DNA of 64,000 bases from positions 2,248,681-2,312,680 of the forward strand of contig NZ_BSTD01000001.1 of assembly GCF_030269325.1 (NCBI RefSeq). Reading direction: 5' to 3'. The stretch is from Amycolatopsis sp. NBRC 101858. Lineage in GTDB: Bacteria; Actinomycetota; Actinomycetes; Mycobacteriales; Pseudonocardiaceae. The notes below the pieces were generated by a model. That model was not told the origin of the DNA, made no database searches, and was given only the letters and a program-made list of their open reading frames with translations. Of the stretch, positions 22,838-30,974 are shown piece by piece (position 1 is the first letter of the stretch; every line of letters starts with the position of its first letter). Made by a program: the position numbers and the translations under genes.

Positions 22838-24283
22838 TCAGCGGCAGATGTGCCCGGAAGTGGGTGTGACCCCACTCACCAGGTACTCCACCTCGGCCGC
22901 GCGGGCGCAGGCCGAGTTGAACAGCCCCGTGTGGCCGTCGTCGGTGCGGGTCAGCAGGGCCGCGCCGTCGATGCTCGCTGCCAGGCCGCGGGCCCAGGAC
23001 AGCGGTGTCGCCGGGTCGTGGGCGCCGCCGACCACGAGGATCGGCGGGGCACCGTGGACCGGGTGGGCCTGCGGTGGGTTCTTCGCCGGGATCGACCAGC
23101 CCGTGCAGCCGCTGGTGAAGTCCCAGTACTCCGAATACCGCCAGCTGTGCGGCGCCACCGCGCGGAGCAGCCCGGCCATTGCCCCCAGGTCCGCCGGTCC
23201 GGTGAACGGTGACGGGAAGTCGTGGCAGCCGATCGCCCGGTACGCGCCGTAGATCGGGGACAGGAACTGGTTCCGCTCGGTGAGCCCGCGAGCGTCCGGG
23301 AACTCGCCGCCGGCCGCGGCCAGGGCCTTGCCCAGCGCCGGCCACTCCTCGCGGATGTAGAGGTGGTTGTAGACGCCGGCCGAAATCTCGTCGGCCGTCG
23401 CCGGGCGGCCCAGGTCGCTCGCCCACACCGTGCCGCGTGCCGCCCGGCCCACGACGTCGTCGTAGAAGCGGAGTACGTCACGCCCCCGCAAGGCACAGTC
23501 CGCCGAGCTGCCGCACCAGTCCGCGAACCGGACCAGCGCGTCTTCGGTCGCCGCGGCCTCCTCGATGATCGCCTGGCGCAGCGGGCGGGCGTGGTCGACC
23601 GCGCCGTCGAGCACCATCGTGCGGACCCGGCCAGGGTGCTTCGACGCGTAGACCGCGCCCAGCTCGGTGCCGTACGACAGGCCCAGCCACGAGATCTTCG
23701 GCTCGCCGAGCGCCACGCGGATCGTCTCGATGTCCTCGGCAGCACTCTGCGTGTCCGCGTTCGCCAGCAACGGCCCGGTCCGGGCCAGGCAGTCTTCGCC
23801 CGCCGCGCGGTTGTGCGCCACCAGCGCCTCGAACCCCGGCCGGGACGACGGGAACCGGTCGAGCGCCGGATCGAACAACGTCGCCGGGTCGCAGGTGATA
23901 CGTGGCGTGCTGAACCAGTCGCCGCGCGGGTCGAAGCCCACGACGTCGAACCGCTGCCGCAGCCGCGCGAGGTCCGGCGACGCCAGTCCGCCGAACTGCA
24001 CGAACCCGACGCCGGAGCCGCCCGGCCCACCCGGGTTCACCAGCAGTGAACCGATCCGCCCGCCCGGATCGAGCGCGGGCAGCCGGGTCAGCGCGAGCCG
24101 CGCCGACCCCGATTCCGGCCGTGCGCGGTCGATCGGCACGTCGACCGTCGCGCATTCGGCTGCCGATTCCTGCTGTGTCGCACATGGCTGCCACGTCAGC
24201 GAAGAAGCTGCTGAAGCCACAGCCGGTACGGCCCCCATGACCACGACCGCCGCGACAACCGCGGCGATCCGGCGCCCATCCAT
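22838..24283 (-). CDS. Secreted alpha/beta hydrolase, tripeptidyl aminopeptidase type
   Basis: A 481-residue protein with a signal peptide (MDGRRIAAVVAAVVVMGAVPAVASA). The hydrolase core has the oxyanion region LVNPGGPGGSG, the nucleophile Ser in GLSYGTELGA, and near the end the acid in GGAHDPATPL and the His in DGHTG, where the C-terminal TAP-like domain of S33 family peptidases lies. It resembles Streptomyces tripeptidyl aminopeptidase and SlpD/SlpE proteases, which remove N-terminal peptides from secreted proteins. Five or more Cys suggest disulfides. The ATG at 24283 was chosen because GGGGAGG precedes it; an upstream ATG adds seven residues. Confidence 0.88.
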   Translation of the reverse strand: MDGRRIAAVVAAVVVMGAVPAVASAASSLTWQPCATQQESAAECATVDVPIDRARPESGSARLALTRLPALDPGGRIGSLLVNPGGPGGSGVGFVQFGGLASPDLARLRQRFDVVGFDPRGDWFSTPRITCDPATLFDPALDRFPSSRPGFEALVAHNRAAGEDCLARTGPLLANADTQSAAEDIETIRVALGEPKISWLGLSYGTELGAVYASKHPGRVRTMVLDGAVDHARPLRQAIIEEAAATEDALVRFADWCGSSADCALRGRDVLRFYDDVVGRAARGTVWASDLGRPATADEISAGVYNHLYIREEWPALGKALAAAGGEFPDARGLTERNQFLSPIYGAYRAIGCHDFPSPFTGPADLGAMAGLLRAVAPHSWRYSEYWDFTSGCTGWSIPAKNPPQAHPVHGAPPILVVGGAHDPATPLSWARGLAASIDGAALLTRTDDGHTGLFNSACARAAEVEYLVSGVTPTSGHICR

Positions 24284-24349
24284 GATCCGGTTCCTCCCCT
24301 GCACGCCGGCCTTCGGCGTGCTCCCTTCCTAACAGCGACCACCGACGAT

Positions 24350-24583
24350 TCAGGAGCGGTGGCCGGCCCAGGAAGAGAAGAAGAAATCAGCATTTCCTTG
24401 CTGCACAGCGACTTCCGCCGGCGTGCCGACCCACGAAGTCACTCGATAGTGGGAATCCGCGGCGACCGGCACCCCCTGCGCCGGCGCCACGGATCCCTCC
24501 CCCCGCGTGAACGCCACGACGCCGAACATCGTGACGGCCCCCAGCAGCGCGGCCGCCAGCACGCGCCGTTCGATCTTGCCCAT
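24350..24583 (-). CDS. Small exported protein of unknown function
   Basis: A 77-residue protein with a short basic start and one hydrophobic helix (LAAALLGAVTMFGVVAF), then a soluble tail (YRVTSWVGTPAEVAVQQGNADFFFSSW). It may be a secreted or membrane-anchored peptide. No family recognised. It follows the DUF4097 gene by 27 bases in the same orientation, so they probably form an operon. Confidence 0.6.
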   Translation of the reverse strand: MGKIERRVLAAALLGAVTMFGVVAFTRGEGSVAPAQGVPVAADSHYRVTSWVGTPAEVAVQQGNADFFFSSWAGHRS

Positions 24584-24610
24584 GGTGAAAAACCCCCGTA
24601 GTAAGGAAAG

Positions 24611-25381
24611 TCAGGCCGCGCGGACCGTGACGCTGCCGCTGTCGGTGGTGAGGTCGAGCGTGTTCGGCGCGGAGCCGTCGGTCGGGACGTCGATGGAGCG
24701 GTGCCCGCTGTCGCTGTCCCCGACGACCCGGTACGGCCCGCCCGGCACCTCGACGTCGACGCTGCCGCTGTCGGCCTTGATCTTGACGTTGTTGGCCTGC
24801 GCCAAGGAGAAGTCGACGCTGCCGCTCGACGCCGTCACGTCGACCGGGCCCCGCACGCCTTCGGCCTTGATGCTGCCCGAGTCGGCGTGCACCTGGACCT
24901 CGCCGACGTCCGACAGGTCGATCCCGCCGCTTTCGAGCCGCAGCTTCACGAGGCCGGGCACGTCTTCGACGCGGGCGTGGCCGGAGTCCGACTGGACGTC
25001 CACGCTCGCCACCCCGGCGACGTCCAGGCCGCCCGAGTCCATCCGGCCGGTCACCGGCACGCCCTCGGGCACGACCACCTCGAAGTCGACCGAGCAGTTG
25101 TTGCCGCAGTCGCTGAGCACGAGCTGGTCGCCGTCGACGCGGAAGAACGTGTCGCCCGGCTTGCTGCGCCAGTGGTAGTTGATCTTTTCGTGCACCGTCG
25201 ACGGTCCCGTGCCGGTGCGGATCTTCACCGACCCCGAGTCGCCTTCCAGCTTCACGCTGCGAATCGTCTCCGAAAGGGTCTTGTCGTTCTCGAAGTCCGA
25301 TCCCCAGCCCCAGCCGAACGCGGTCGCCAGGCCGACGCCGATCAGGACGATGCCACCCAGAGCCAGAAGCGGGCGCGCCAT
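24611..25381 (-). CDS. DUF4097-family membrane-anchored beta-solenoid protein
   Basis: A 256-residue protein with an N-terminal signal-anchor (MARPLLALGGIVLIGVGLATAF) and a domain of about 11 short repeats built on DSGSxxV/ESGGIDL/SSGSVDF, spaced about 20 residues apart, the pattern of the DUF4097 right-handed beta-solenoid (putative adhesin). Members are exported, and their role is unknown. The ATG at 25381 was chosen because GAGGGGACC precedes it and the anchor begins there. A palindrome about 75 bases upstream may be an operator. Confidence 0.82.
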   Translation of the reverse strand: MARPLLALGGIVLIGVGLATAFGWGWGSDFENDKTLSETIRSVKLEGDSGSVKIRTGTGPSTVHEKINYHWRSKPGDTFFRVDGDQLVLSDCGNNCSVDFEVVVPEGVPVTGRMDSGGLDVAGVASVDVQSDSGHARVEDVPGLVKLRLESGGIDLSDVGEVQVHADSGSIKAEGVRGPVDVTASSGSVDFSLAQANNVKIKADSGSVDVEVPGGPYRVVGDSDSGHRSIDVPTDGSAPNTLDLTTDSGSVTVRAA

Positions 25382-25450
25382 GGTCGTTGGTCCCCTCAGT
25401 GAGTTTCCTCTGCGTGAGAAACGGTATGGCCAGGTGCGGGGGCGGCACAT

Positions 25451-25463
25451 GGGGGTAACCCCC
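25451..25463. promoter_or_regulatory. Palindrome between DUF4097 and PEBP genes
   Basis: GGGGGT-A-ACCCCC, perfect six-base arms around one base, in the 173-base divergent region. It is 70 bases upstream of the DUF4097 start and about 90 upstream of the PEBP gene. Role unknown. Confidence 0.35.
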
Positions 25464-25554
25464 CGAAAGACCCTGAGATCCGTCCCTGACACGCGGGGGT
25501 GGCTCAGGGGGCCTAACCTGGCGCCAGGCTCCAGTTCCGTGATCAGGAGGATCC

Positions 25555-26088
25555 ATGCCGCAAGCACCCGGCCCGTACGAATCCCTGCCCGACGTGCCGT
25601 CCTTCACCCTCCGCAGCACCGATGTCGCCGACGGCGAAACCCTGGCCACGCCCCACCTCTCGGGCATCTTCGGCGCCGGCGGCGAGGACCGGTCGCCGCA
25701 GCTGGCCTGGGAAGGCTTCCCCGCGGAGACGAAGAGCTTCGCGGTCACGTGCTACGACCCGGACGCCCCGACCGGCAGCGGCTTCTGGCACTGGGCGGTG
25801 TTCAACCTCCCGGCGTCGGTGACGGAGCTGGCCTCCGGCGCGGGCGACGGTTCCGGCCTGCCCGAAGGCGCGGTCACGCTCAAGGGCGACGGCGGGGTCA
25901 AGCAGTTCCTCGGCGCGGCGCCCCCGCCCGGGCACGGCCCGCACCGTTACTACTTCGCGGTGCACGCACTCGACGTCGACAAGCTGGAGGTCCCGGAGGA
26001 CGCGACGGCGGCGTTCCTCGGCTTCAACATGTTCGGCCACACCCTGGCTCGCGCCGTGATCACGCCGGTGTACGAGAACAAGGGCTGA
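25555..26088 (+). CDS. YbhB/YbcL-type PEBP protein
   Basis: A 177-residue phosphatidylethanolamine-binding-protein fold. The signature block [21 protein letters not shown] and the later [15 protein letters not shown] strand form the anion-binding pocket. Bacterial members are called Raf-kinase-inhibitor-like proteins, but no kinase target is established. There is no signal peptide, so it is cytoplasmic. The ATG follows a clear GGAGG. A GNAT gene starts six bases after its stop. Confidence 0.92.
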   Translation: MPQAPGPYESLPDVPSFTLRSTDVADGETLATPHLSGIFGAGGEDRSPQLAWEGFPAETKSFAVTCYDPDAPTGSGFWHWAVFNLPASVTELASGAGDGSGLPEGAVTLKGDGGVKQFLGAAPPPGHGPHRYYFAVHALDVDKLEVPEDATAAFLGFNMFGHTLARAVITPVYENKG

Positions 26089-26093
26089 GTTCC

Positions 26094-26483
26094 GTGAGCG
26101 GGCCCGGCACCGGGACGGATCGGTGCCGGGCCCTGTCGATCCGCGTCGCCGGCCCGGACGACTGGGCCGACGCACCCGAGCAGCGCTGGCGAGACCGCTT
26201 GGCAGGCACCCACAACGTCATCGTCGACGCCGATGGCCGAGCCGCAGGAATGGCGACCGGCTTCCCGCGCGGCGACGCCGTCGAACTCGGCACGATGTGG
26301 GTCGCTCCGCACGCTCGCCGGCGCGGGGTCGGCGAGGCGCTGGTCCGCGCGATCCTGGCCTGGGCCGCACCCAGACCCGTGACGCTGCAGGTCGCCGCCG
26401 GCAACCGGGAAGCCACGAGCCTCTACCGGCGCCTCGGGTTCACCGGCGACGGCCGGCTGTTCAGCGCAGGGCTTCCTGGTTGA
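26094..26483 (+). CDS. GNAT acetyltransferase
   Basis: A 129-residue protein starting with GTG. The acetyl-CoA motif A reads LGTMWVAPHARRRGVGEALVRAI, followed by a C-terminal SLYRRLGF. It is short at the N-terminus for a GNAT, but the fold from strand 2 onwards is present. Substrate unknown. It starts six bases after the PEBP gene and its 3' end overlaps a convergent second GNAT by 23 bases, which may be a recent arrangement. Confidence 0.75.
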   Translation: MSGPGTGTDRCRALSIRVAGPDDWADAPEQRWRDRLAGTHNVIVDADGRAAGMATGFPRGDAVELGTMWVAPHARRRGVGEALVRAILAWAAPRPVTLQVAAGNREATSLYRRLGFTGDGRLFSAGLPG

Positions 26484-26895
26484 CGCCCTCGCGCTCCAGG
26501 TAACGGCCCTTCGTGTGCTCACCGAAGCCGAACTGCCGGTACAGCCCGTGCGCGTCGGCGGTGTGCAGCATCCACCGGAACCCGGCGCCGGGGCCGTTGT
26601 CGATCATCTCCCGCACGATTTCCTTGCCCAGCCCGGTGCCGCGGGCGGAGTCGACGACGAACACGTCCGCCAGGTACGCCGAGCTGACGCCGTCGGAGAA
26701 AGCGCGCGCGAAGCCGACCAGCTCGTCGCCGCGGTAGGCGCCGACCACTCGCCACGACCCGGTGATGGCGGCCTCGACCTGCGCACGCGTGCGCCACCGG
26801 CCCCAATACGCCTCGGTCGAGAGGAACTTCCACACCACGTCGAGGTCGAGCCGCGTCCGATCGTCGTCGAGCTCGTAGTCACCGAAGGTCCGCAT
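26461..26895 (-). CDS. GNAT acetyltransferase
   Basis: A 144-residue protein with motif A LADVFVVDSARGTGLGKEIVREMI and the C-terminal YRQFGF strand. It resembles the YjcF/ElaA-type small GNATs annotated as acetyltransferases of unknown substrate. Convergent with the preceding gene, with 23 overlapping bases. Start codon at 26895 has no strong ribosome site upstream. Confidence 0.85.
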   Translation of the reverse strand: MRTFGDYELDDDRTRLDLDVVWKFLSTEAYWGRWRTRAQVEAAITGSWRVVGAYRGDELVGFARAFSDGVSSAYLADVFVVDSARGTGLGKEIVREMIDNGPGAGFRWMLHTADAHGLYRQFGFGEHTKGRYLEREGVNQEALR

Positions 26896-26916
26896 GATCC
26901 GAAAATAAGCCAGGCG

Positions 26917-27477
26917 TCAACGCGGTTTCAGCAGGTAGTCCACCACCGGGCGCAGCTCGTCCGCCGACGGCGGCTCGTCGTCGATCAGGCCCTGGATCAG
27001 CAGCCCGTCGATGCCCGCGAGGAACACCCGGAACGCCACCTCGTCGTCGTGGCGGACCATCGACGTCAGGACGTCCAGCCAGCGACGCGCGGCCGGGCGC
27101 AGCTCCGGTTTCCGCGCGGCCAGCAGGTACAGCTCGTACTCGGCCATCGTCCGCCCGCGTCGCGGCCCCAAGGCCTCCGCGAGCAGGCCCGCGACCTCCT
27201 CGGCGCCGCGCGAGCCGCGTGAGCGGGCCCGGTCGATCATCCAGTAGACCTCGGTCGCCATGTCGCGGGCGCACGAGATGAGCGTCGCGATGAGGAGGTC
27301 GTCCAGCGACGAGAAGTGGTACGTCGTGGACGTCGTCGGGACGCCGGCCTCGGCCGCGACGATCCGGTGCGTGACGCCGGCGACGCCGTCCCGCTCGATC
27401 ACCCGCAGCGTCGCCTCGATGATCTCCGCGCGCCGCTTGTCGCCACGGGCCTTGCGGCCGTCGACCTGCAGTTTCAC
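26917..27477 (-). CDS. TetR-family regulator of the SMR pump
   Basis: A 186-residue repressor: HTH is AEIIEATLRVIERDGVAGVTHRIVAAEAGVPTTSTTYHF at the N-terminus, followed by an alpha-helical ligand domain. It is coupled to the upstream SMR gene by GTGA (four-base overlap). A palindrome in the SMR promoter spacer is its likely operator, so it would repress its own operon until a cationic drug binds. Confidence 0.9.
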   Translation of the reverse strand: MKLQVDGRKARGDKRRAEIIEATLRVIERDGVAGVTHRIVAAEAGVPTTSTTYHFSSLDDLLIATLISCARDMATEVYWMIDRARSRGSRGAEEVAGLLAEALGPRRGRTMAEYELYLLAARKPELRPAARRWLDVLTSMVRHDDEVAFRVFLAGIDGLLIQGLIDDEPPSADELRPVVDYLLKPR

Positions 27478-27803
27478 GTCGATGCACTCCCGATCTCGAT
27501 CAGCACGACACCACCGATGACCAGCGCCAGCCCGGCGATCATCGCCGCGTTGACCGGTTCCTTCAGGAACACGACACCCACGATCGCGACCAGGGCGACG
27601 CCGGCCGCGGCCCAGATCGCATACGCGACGCCGATCGGCAACCCGAATTTCAGCACGTACGACAGCGCCACGAACGCCACGGCGTACCCGGCCACCACGA
27701 CGATCGACGGCCCGAGCTTGGAGAAGCCCTCGGAGAGCTTCAGCGAGATCGTCGCGGAGACCTCGGCGGCGATCGCCAGCGCGAGGAGAAGGTACGCACC
27801 CAT
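27474..27803 (-). CDS. Small multidrug resistance (SMR) transporter
   Basis: A 109-residue, four-helix proton-drug antiporter. It begins MGAYLLLALAIAAEVSATISLK with the conserved Glu of the first helix (AEVSAT), then GLPIGVAYAIWAAAGVALVAIVGVVFLKE, the signature of QacE/EmrE-type transporters for quaternary ammonium compounds. The ATG at 27803 (not the longer ORF start) begins the first helix and has TAGTTT exactly seven bases upstream. It is the first gene of a two-gene operon with its TetR regulator. Confidence 0.92.
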   Translation of the reverse strand: MGAYLLLALAIAAEVSATISLKLSEGFSKLGPSIVVVAGYAVAFVALSYVLKFGLPIGVAYAIWAAAGVALVAIVGVVFLKEPVNAAMIAGLALVIGGVVLIEIGSAST

Positions 27804-27810
27804 AGGGTGA

Positions 27811-27839
27811 AAACTACCTGAACGATCGTCCCGAAACAA
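27811..27839 (-). promoter_or_regulatory. Leaderless SMR promoter with TetR site
   Basis: TTGTTT (27839-27834) and TAGTTT (27816-27811) flank a 17-base spacer. The -10 element ends seven bases before the ATG. ACGATCGT, a perfect eight-base palindrome (27822-27829), lies in the spacer, where a repressor would block transcription. Confidence 0.65.
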
Positions 27840-27885
27840 AGAGCGACGTACACCACATCGGTGGGACTTAGGCCCACTCAACGGG

Positions 27886-27899
27886 TTACTCATCAGTAA
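27886..27899. promoter_or_regulatory. TTACY-N4-RGTAA operator at the EtfD-like gene
   Basis: TTACT-CATC-AGTAA has perfect five-base arms. It sits 57-70 bases upstream of the EtfD-like start and overlaps the likely -35 area of a promoter with TAGTCT at 27907-27912. It matches the sites at the FadE5-like promoter. Confidence 0.65.
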
Positions 27900-27955
27900 G
27901 GACGGTTAGTCTCCCGGCACCACCACAGTTTTTCCGGACGAAAGGCACCCGAACG

Positions 27956-30169
27956 ATGGGCGCTCTGCAACTGACGCTCGGCGGGATCTCCGTCGTGCTC
28001 GGCCTCGTCGCCTGGGGCATGTTCGCCGCGACGATCGCCCGTTTCGTGCGGGTGATCCGCCTCGGGCAGCCCGACTCGACGCGCAACGGGCCCTTCATGC
28101 CGCGCATGAAGACGCTGATCAAGGAGTTCGCCGCGCACACGCGGATGAACCGCAAGCGCAGCGTCGGGCCCGCGCACTGGCTCGTCATGTGGGGCTTCCT
28201 GCTCGGCTCGCTGGCCCTGTTCGAGGCCTACGGCGAGGTCTTCGTCCCGCACTGGGGATGGCCGATCCTCGACGACTTCCCGCCGTTCCAGCTGCTCATG
28301 GAGCTGCTCGGGGTCGGCACGATCGTCGGCATCCTGGTGCTGATGGCGATCCGCCAGCGCAACCACCCGCGCCGCGCCGACCGCCAGAGCCGCTTCCAGG
28401 GCTCCAACTTCAAGTGGGCCTACTTCATCGAGGCCGTCGTCCTGATCGAGGGCATCGGCATCATCGGCGTCCGCGCCGCGAAGTCCGCGCTGGGCGCGCA
28501 CGAGACGCCGACCTGGGCCGCCTTCGTCTCGAACCCGCTCGGCGAGCTGCTGCCGGCCAGCCCGAACCTGGTCACGGTCTTCGCGTTCGTCAAGCTGATG
28601 AGCGCCACGGTCTGGCTGATCGTCGTCGCCCGAACGATGACCATGGGCATCGCGTGGCACCGCTTCAGCGCGTTCTTCAACATCTACTTCAAGCGCGAGC
28701 AGGACGGCGGCGTCGCCCTCGGCGCGCTCAAGCCGATGATGAGCGGCGGCAAGGTCCTCGACCTCGAGGAAGCCGACCCGGACGAGGACACTTTCGGCGT
28801 CGGCAAGATCGAGGACTTCAGCTGGAAGGGCTGGCTGGACTTCTCGACGTGCACCGAGTGCGGCCGCTGCCAGGAGCAGTGCCCCGCGTGGAACACGGGC
28901 AAGCCGCTGTCGCCGAAGCTGCTCATCACGCAGCTGCGTGACCACGCCTACGCGAAGGCGCCGTACCTGCTGGCCGGCGGCAAGCGCGACATGGCGGGCG
29001 ACGAGGTCGGCCTGTCCGGGGACAACATGTACGCCGGGATCGACGTCCTGGCCATCGCCGAGTCCCAGAAAGCCCTGATCGGCGACGACGGCGGTGTCAT
29101 CGACCCCGACGTCCTGTGGTCCTGCACCAGCTGCGGCGCCTGCGTCGAGCAGTGCCCGGTGGACATCGAGCACGTCGACCACATCGTCGACATGCGCCGC
29201 TACCAGGTGATGATCGAGTCGTCGTTCCCCAGCGAGCTGAACGGCATGTTCAAGAACCTGGAGAACAAGGGCAACCCGTGGGGCCAGAACGCCAAGGACC
29301 GGCTGGCCTGGACCAAGGACCTGGACTTCGAGGTCCCGGTGTTCGACGGCGACATGGGCGACGCCGAGTACCTGTTCTGGGTCGGCTGCGCCGGCGCGTT
29401 CGAGGACCGCGCGAAGAAGACGACCCGCGCGGTCGCCGAGCTGCTGCACATGGCCGGCGTGAAGTACAAGGTGCTGGGCTCGGAGGAGTCCTGCACCGGT
29501 GACCCGGCCCGCCGCGCGGGCAACGAGTTCCTGTTCCAGATGCTCGCCCAGCAGAACGTCGAGATCCTGAACTCGGTGTTCGAGGGACGTGAGCGCAAGA
29601 CGCGCAAGGTCGTCGTGACCTGCGCGCACTGCTTCAACACCCTCGCCAACGAGTACCCGGAGCTGGGCGGCCAGTTCGACGTCGTGCACCACACGCAGCT
29701 GCTGAACCGCCTGGTTCGCGAGAAGCAGCTGGTGCCGGTCGCGCCGGTCGCCGAGGACGTCACCTACCACGACCCGTGCTACCTCGGCCGCCACAACAAG
29801 GTCTACGAGGCGCCGCGCGAGCTGGTCGGCGCGACCGGCGCGCAGCTGCGCGAGATGCCGCGGCATGGCGACAAGTCGATGTGCTGCGGTGCCGGCGGCG
29901 CGCGGATGTGGATGGAAGAGAAGATCGGCAAGCGGATCAACGTCGAGCGCGTCGACGAGGCGCTCGGCACCGCGCCGTCGAAGATCGCGACCGGCTGCCC
30001 GTTCTGCAAGGTGATGCTGAACGACGGCCTCACGGCCCGCCAGGCCGACGGCAGCGCGAGCGAGAAGGTCGAGATCGTCGACGTCGCGCAGATGCTGCTG
30101 GAGTCGGTCAAGCGCAAGCCGGAGCCGAAACCGATCGCTCTCGGTGCGCCGTCACTCGCGGAGGAGTGA
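27956..30169 (+). CDS. etfD: EtfD-like iron-sulfur membrane oxidoreductase
   Basis: A 737-residue protein. Helices lie at about 5-27, 65-85, 115-132, 160-180 and 210-235. Two [4Fe-4S] ferredoxin sites follow (CTECGRCQEQCP and CTSCGACVEQCP), then two cysteine-rich CCG domains (CAHCFNTLANEYPELGG; HDPCYLGRHN; CCGAGGARMWMEE), the layout of HdrD/GlpC-type reductases. It resembles Mycobacterium tuberculosis Rv0338c, named EtfD, which takes electrons from the ETF flavoprotein after acyl-CoA dehydrogenases and passes them to menaquinone. No etfAB genes are adjacent. A shared operator with the FadE5-like gene supports this role. Confidence 0.85.
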   Translation: MGALQLTLGGISVVLGLVAWGMFAATIARFVRVIRLGQPDSTRNGPFMPRMKTLIKEFAAHTRMNRKRSVGPAHWLVMWGFLLGSLALFEAYGEVFVPHWGWPILDDFPPFQLLMELLGVGTIVGILVLMAIRQRNHPRRADRQSRFQGSNFKWAYFIEAVVLIEGIGIIGVRAAKSALGAHETPTWAAFVSNPLGELLPASPNLVTVFAFVKLMSATVWLIVVARTMTMGIAWHRFSAFFNIYFKREQDGGVALGALKPMMSGGKVLDLEEADPDEDTFGVGKIEDFSWKGWLDFSTCTECGRCQEQCPAWNTGKPLSPKLLITQLRDHAYAKAPYLLAGGKRDMAGDEVGLSGDNMYAGIDVLAIAESQKALIGDDGGVIDPDVLWSCTSCGACVEQCPVDIEHVDHIVDMRRYQVMIESSFPSELNGMFKNLENKGNPWGQNAKDRLAWTKDLDFEVPVFDGDMGDAEYLFWVGCAGAFEDRAKKTTRAVAELLHMAGVKYKVLGSEESCTGDPARRAGNEFLFQMLAQQNVEILNSVFEGRERKTRKVVVTCAHCFNTLANEYPELGGQFDVVHHTQLLNRLVREKQLVPVAPVAEDVTYHDPCYLGRHNKVYEAPRELVGATGAQLREMPRHGDKSMCCGAGGARMWMEEKIGKRINVERVDEALGTAPSKIATGCPFCKVMLNDGLTARQADGSASEKVEIVDVAQMLLESVKRKPEPKPIALGAPSLAEE

Positions 30170-30486
30170 CACACAGATCGAAAATGTGCACGGCCCCGGC
30201 CAGGACTTCCTGGCCGGGGCCGTTTTCATTGCGCGAAAAACGGCATTCGCGCATTTCCGTAGCCGCTGAGCTACCCGTCGTCACCGATCTTCGCGTCCAC
30301 TAGCTGGGATTTTGTCAAAGCAATCGATTTCCCGAATATTGTTCATGATATTCACCGAAATGGCCCATCAGGCCAACAAGAAACGTTGGCCAAAAGCCCA
30401 GTGGTCCGGCGTATCCTGGCCTTTCCTCGCCGCCACCGCTGCCAGCGAGGCCACTTCGACGATGACGGAATCAGGGGGCAGCGAGG
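30170..30486 (+). other. Intergenic region before the DUF742 gene
   Basis: A 317-base stretch without a gene. It starts with the strong terminator of the etfD-like gene (30190-30227). The middle (about 30230-30370) is unusually AT-rich for this window, with runs such as TTTTGTCAAAG and TTCATGATATTCACC, which suggests promoter or regulator sites. TATCCT at 30412-30417 may be a -10 element for the DUF742 gene. No further hairpin or repeat was evident. Confidence 0.5.
30190..30227 (+). terminator. Terminator after EtfD-like gene
   Basis: A perfect 16-base-pair stem (ACGGCCCCGGCCAGGA and its complement) with a two-base loop, followed by TTTT. Confidence 0.9.
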
Positions 30487-30957
30487 ATGGGCGAGGACCC
30501 GCGGACCAAGCCGGCCGGGCGCGGGGAAGATCATCTCCCCTCTGTCGGCCGGCACGCTCTCCGCAGCGACGAACCCCTCGAGGAACGCCGGATCGTCGAC
30601 GCCGGCTACGTGCCGGTCCAGCGGACGCTCGTCCGCCCGTACGTCCTCACTCGCGGCCGGACGCAGTCGCGGCGGCACCTGGCGATCGAAGCCATGGTCT
30701 CGACGCGGGCCGGCGCGCACTGGAACGGCGCCCGGCTGACCGGCGAGTTCCGCTCGGTGCGCTCGCTCTGCCACCACCCGCGCTCGGTCGCCGAGGTCGC
30801 CGCCCGGCTCAGCGTGCCGCTCGGCGTCGCCCGGGTGCTGCTCGACGACATGGCCGAGCAGGGCCTGGTCACGATCCACGACACCCGCGTGAACACCGAC
30901 GGCCGTCCGGCCGTGGCGCTGATGGAACGCGTGCTGCACGGCCTGCGCCGCCTCTGA
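30487..30957 (+). CDS. DUF742-family protein, orphan
   Basis: A 156-residue protein. The DUF742 core runs from VRPYVLTRGRTQSRRHLAIEAMVSTR through CHHPRSVAEVAARLSVPLGVARVLLDDMAEQGLV to the C-terminus, a winged-helix-like fold. In Streptomyces DUF742 (CvnC) is encoded in conservons with a sensor kinase (CvnA), a roadblock protein (CvnB) and a GTPase (CvnD); none of these is adjacent here. ATG at 30487 follows GCAGCGAGG. A CDF transporter gene starts 18 bases after its stop, so they may form an operon. Confidence 0.85.
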   Translation: MGEDPRTKPAGRGEDHLPSVGRHALRSDEPLEERRIVDAGYVPVQRTLVRPYVLTRGRTQSRRHLAIEAMVSTRAGAHWNGARLTGEFRSVRSLCHHPRSVAEVAARLSVPLGVARVLLDDMAEQGLVTIHDTRVNTDGRPAVALMERVLHGLRRL

Positions 30958-30974
30958 CCATTACGCTCACCACC

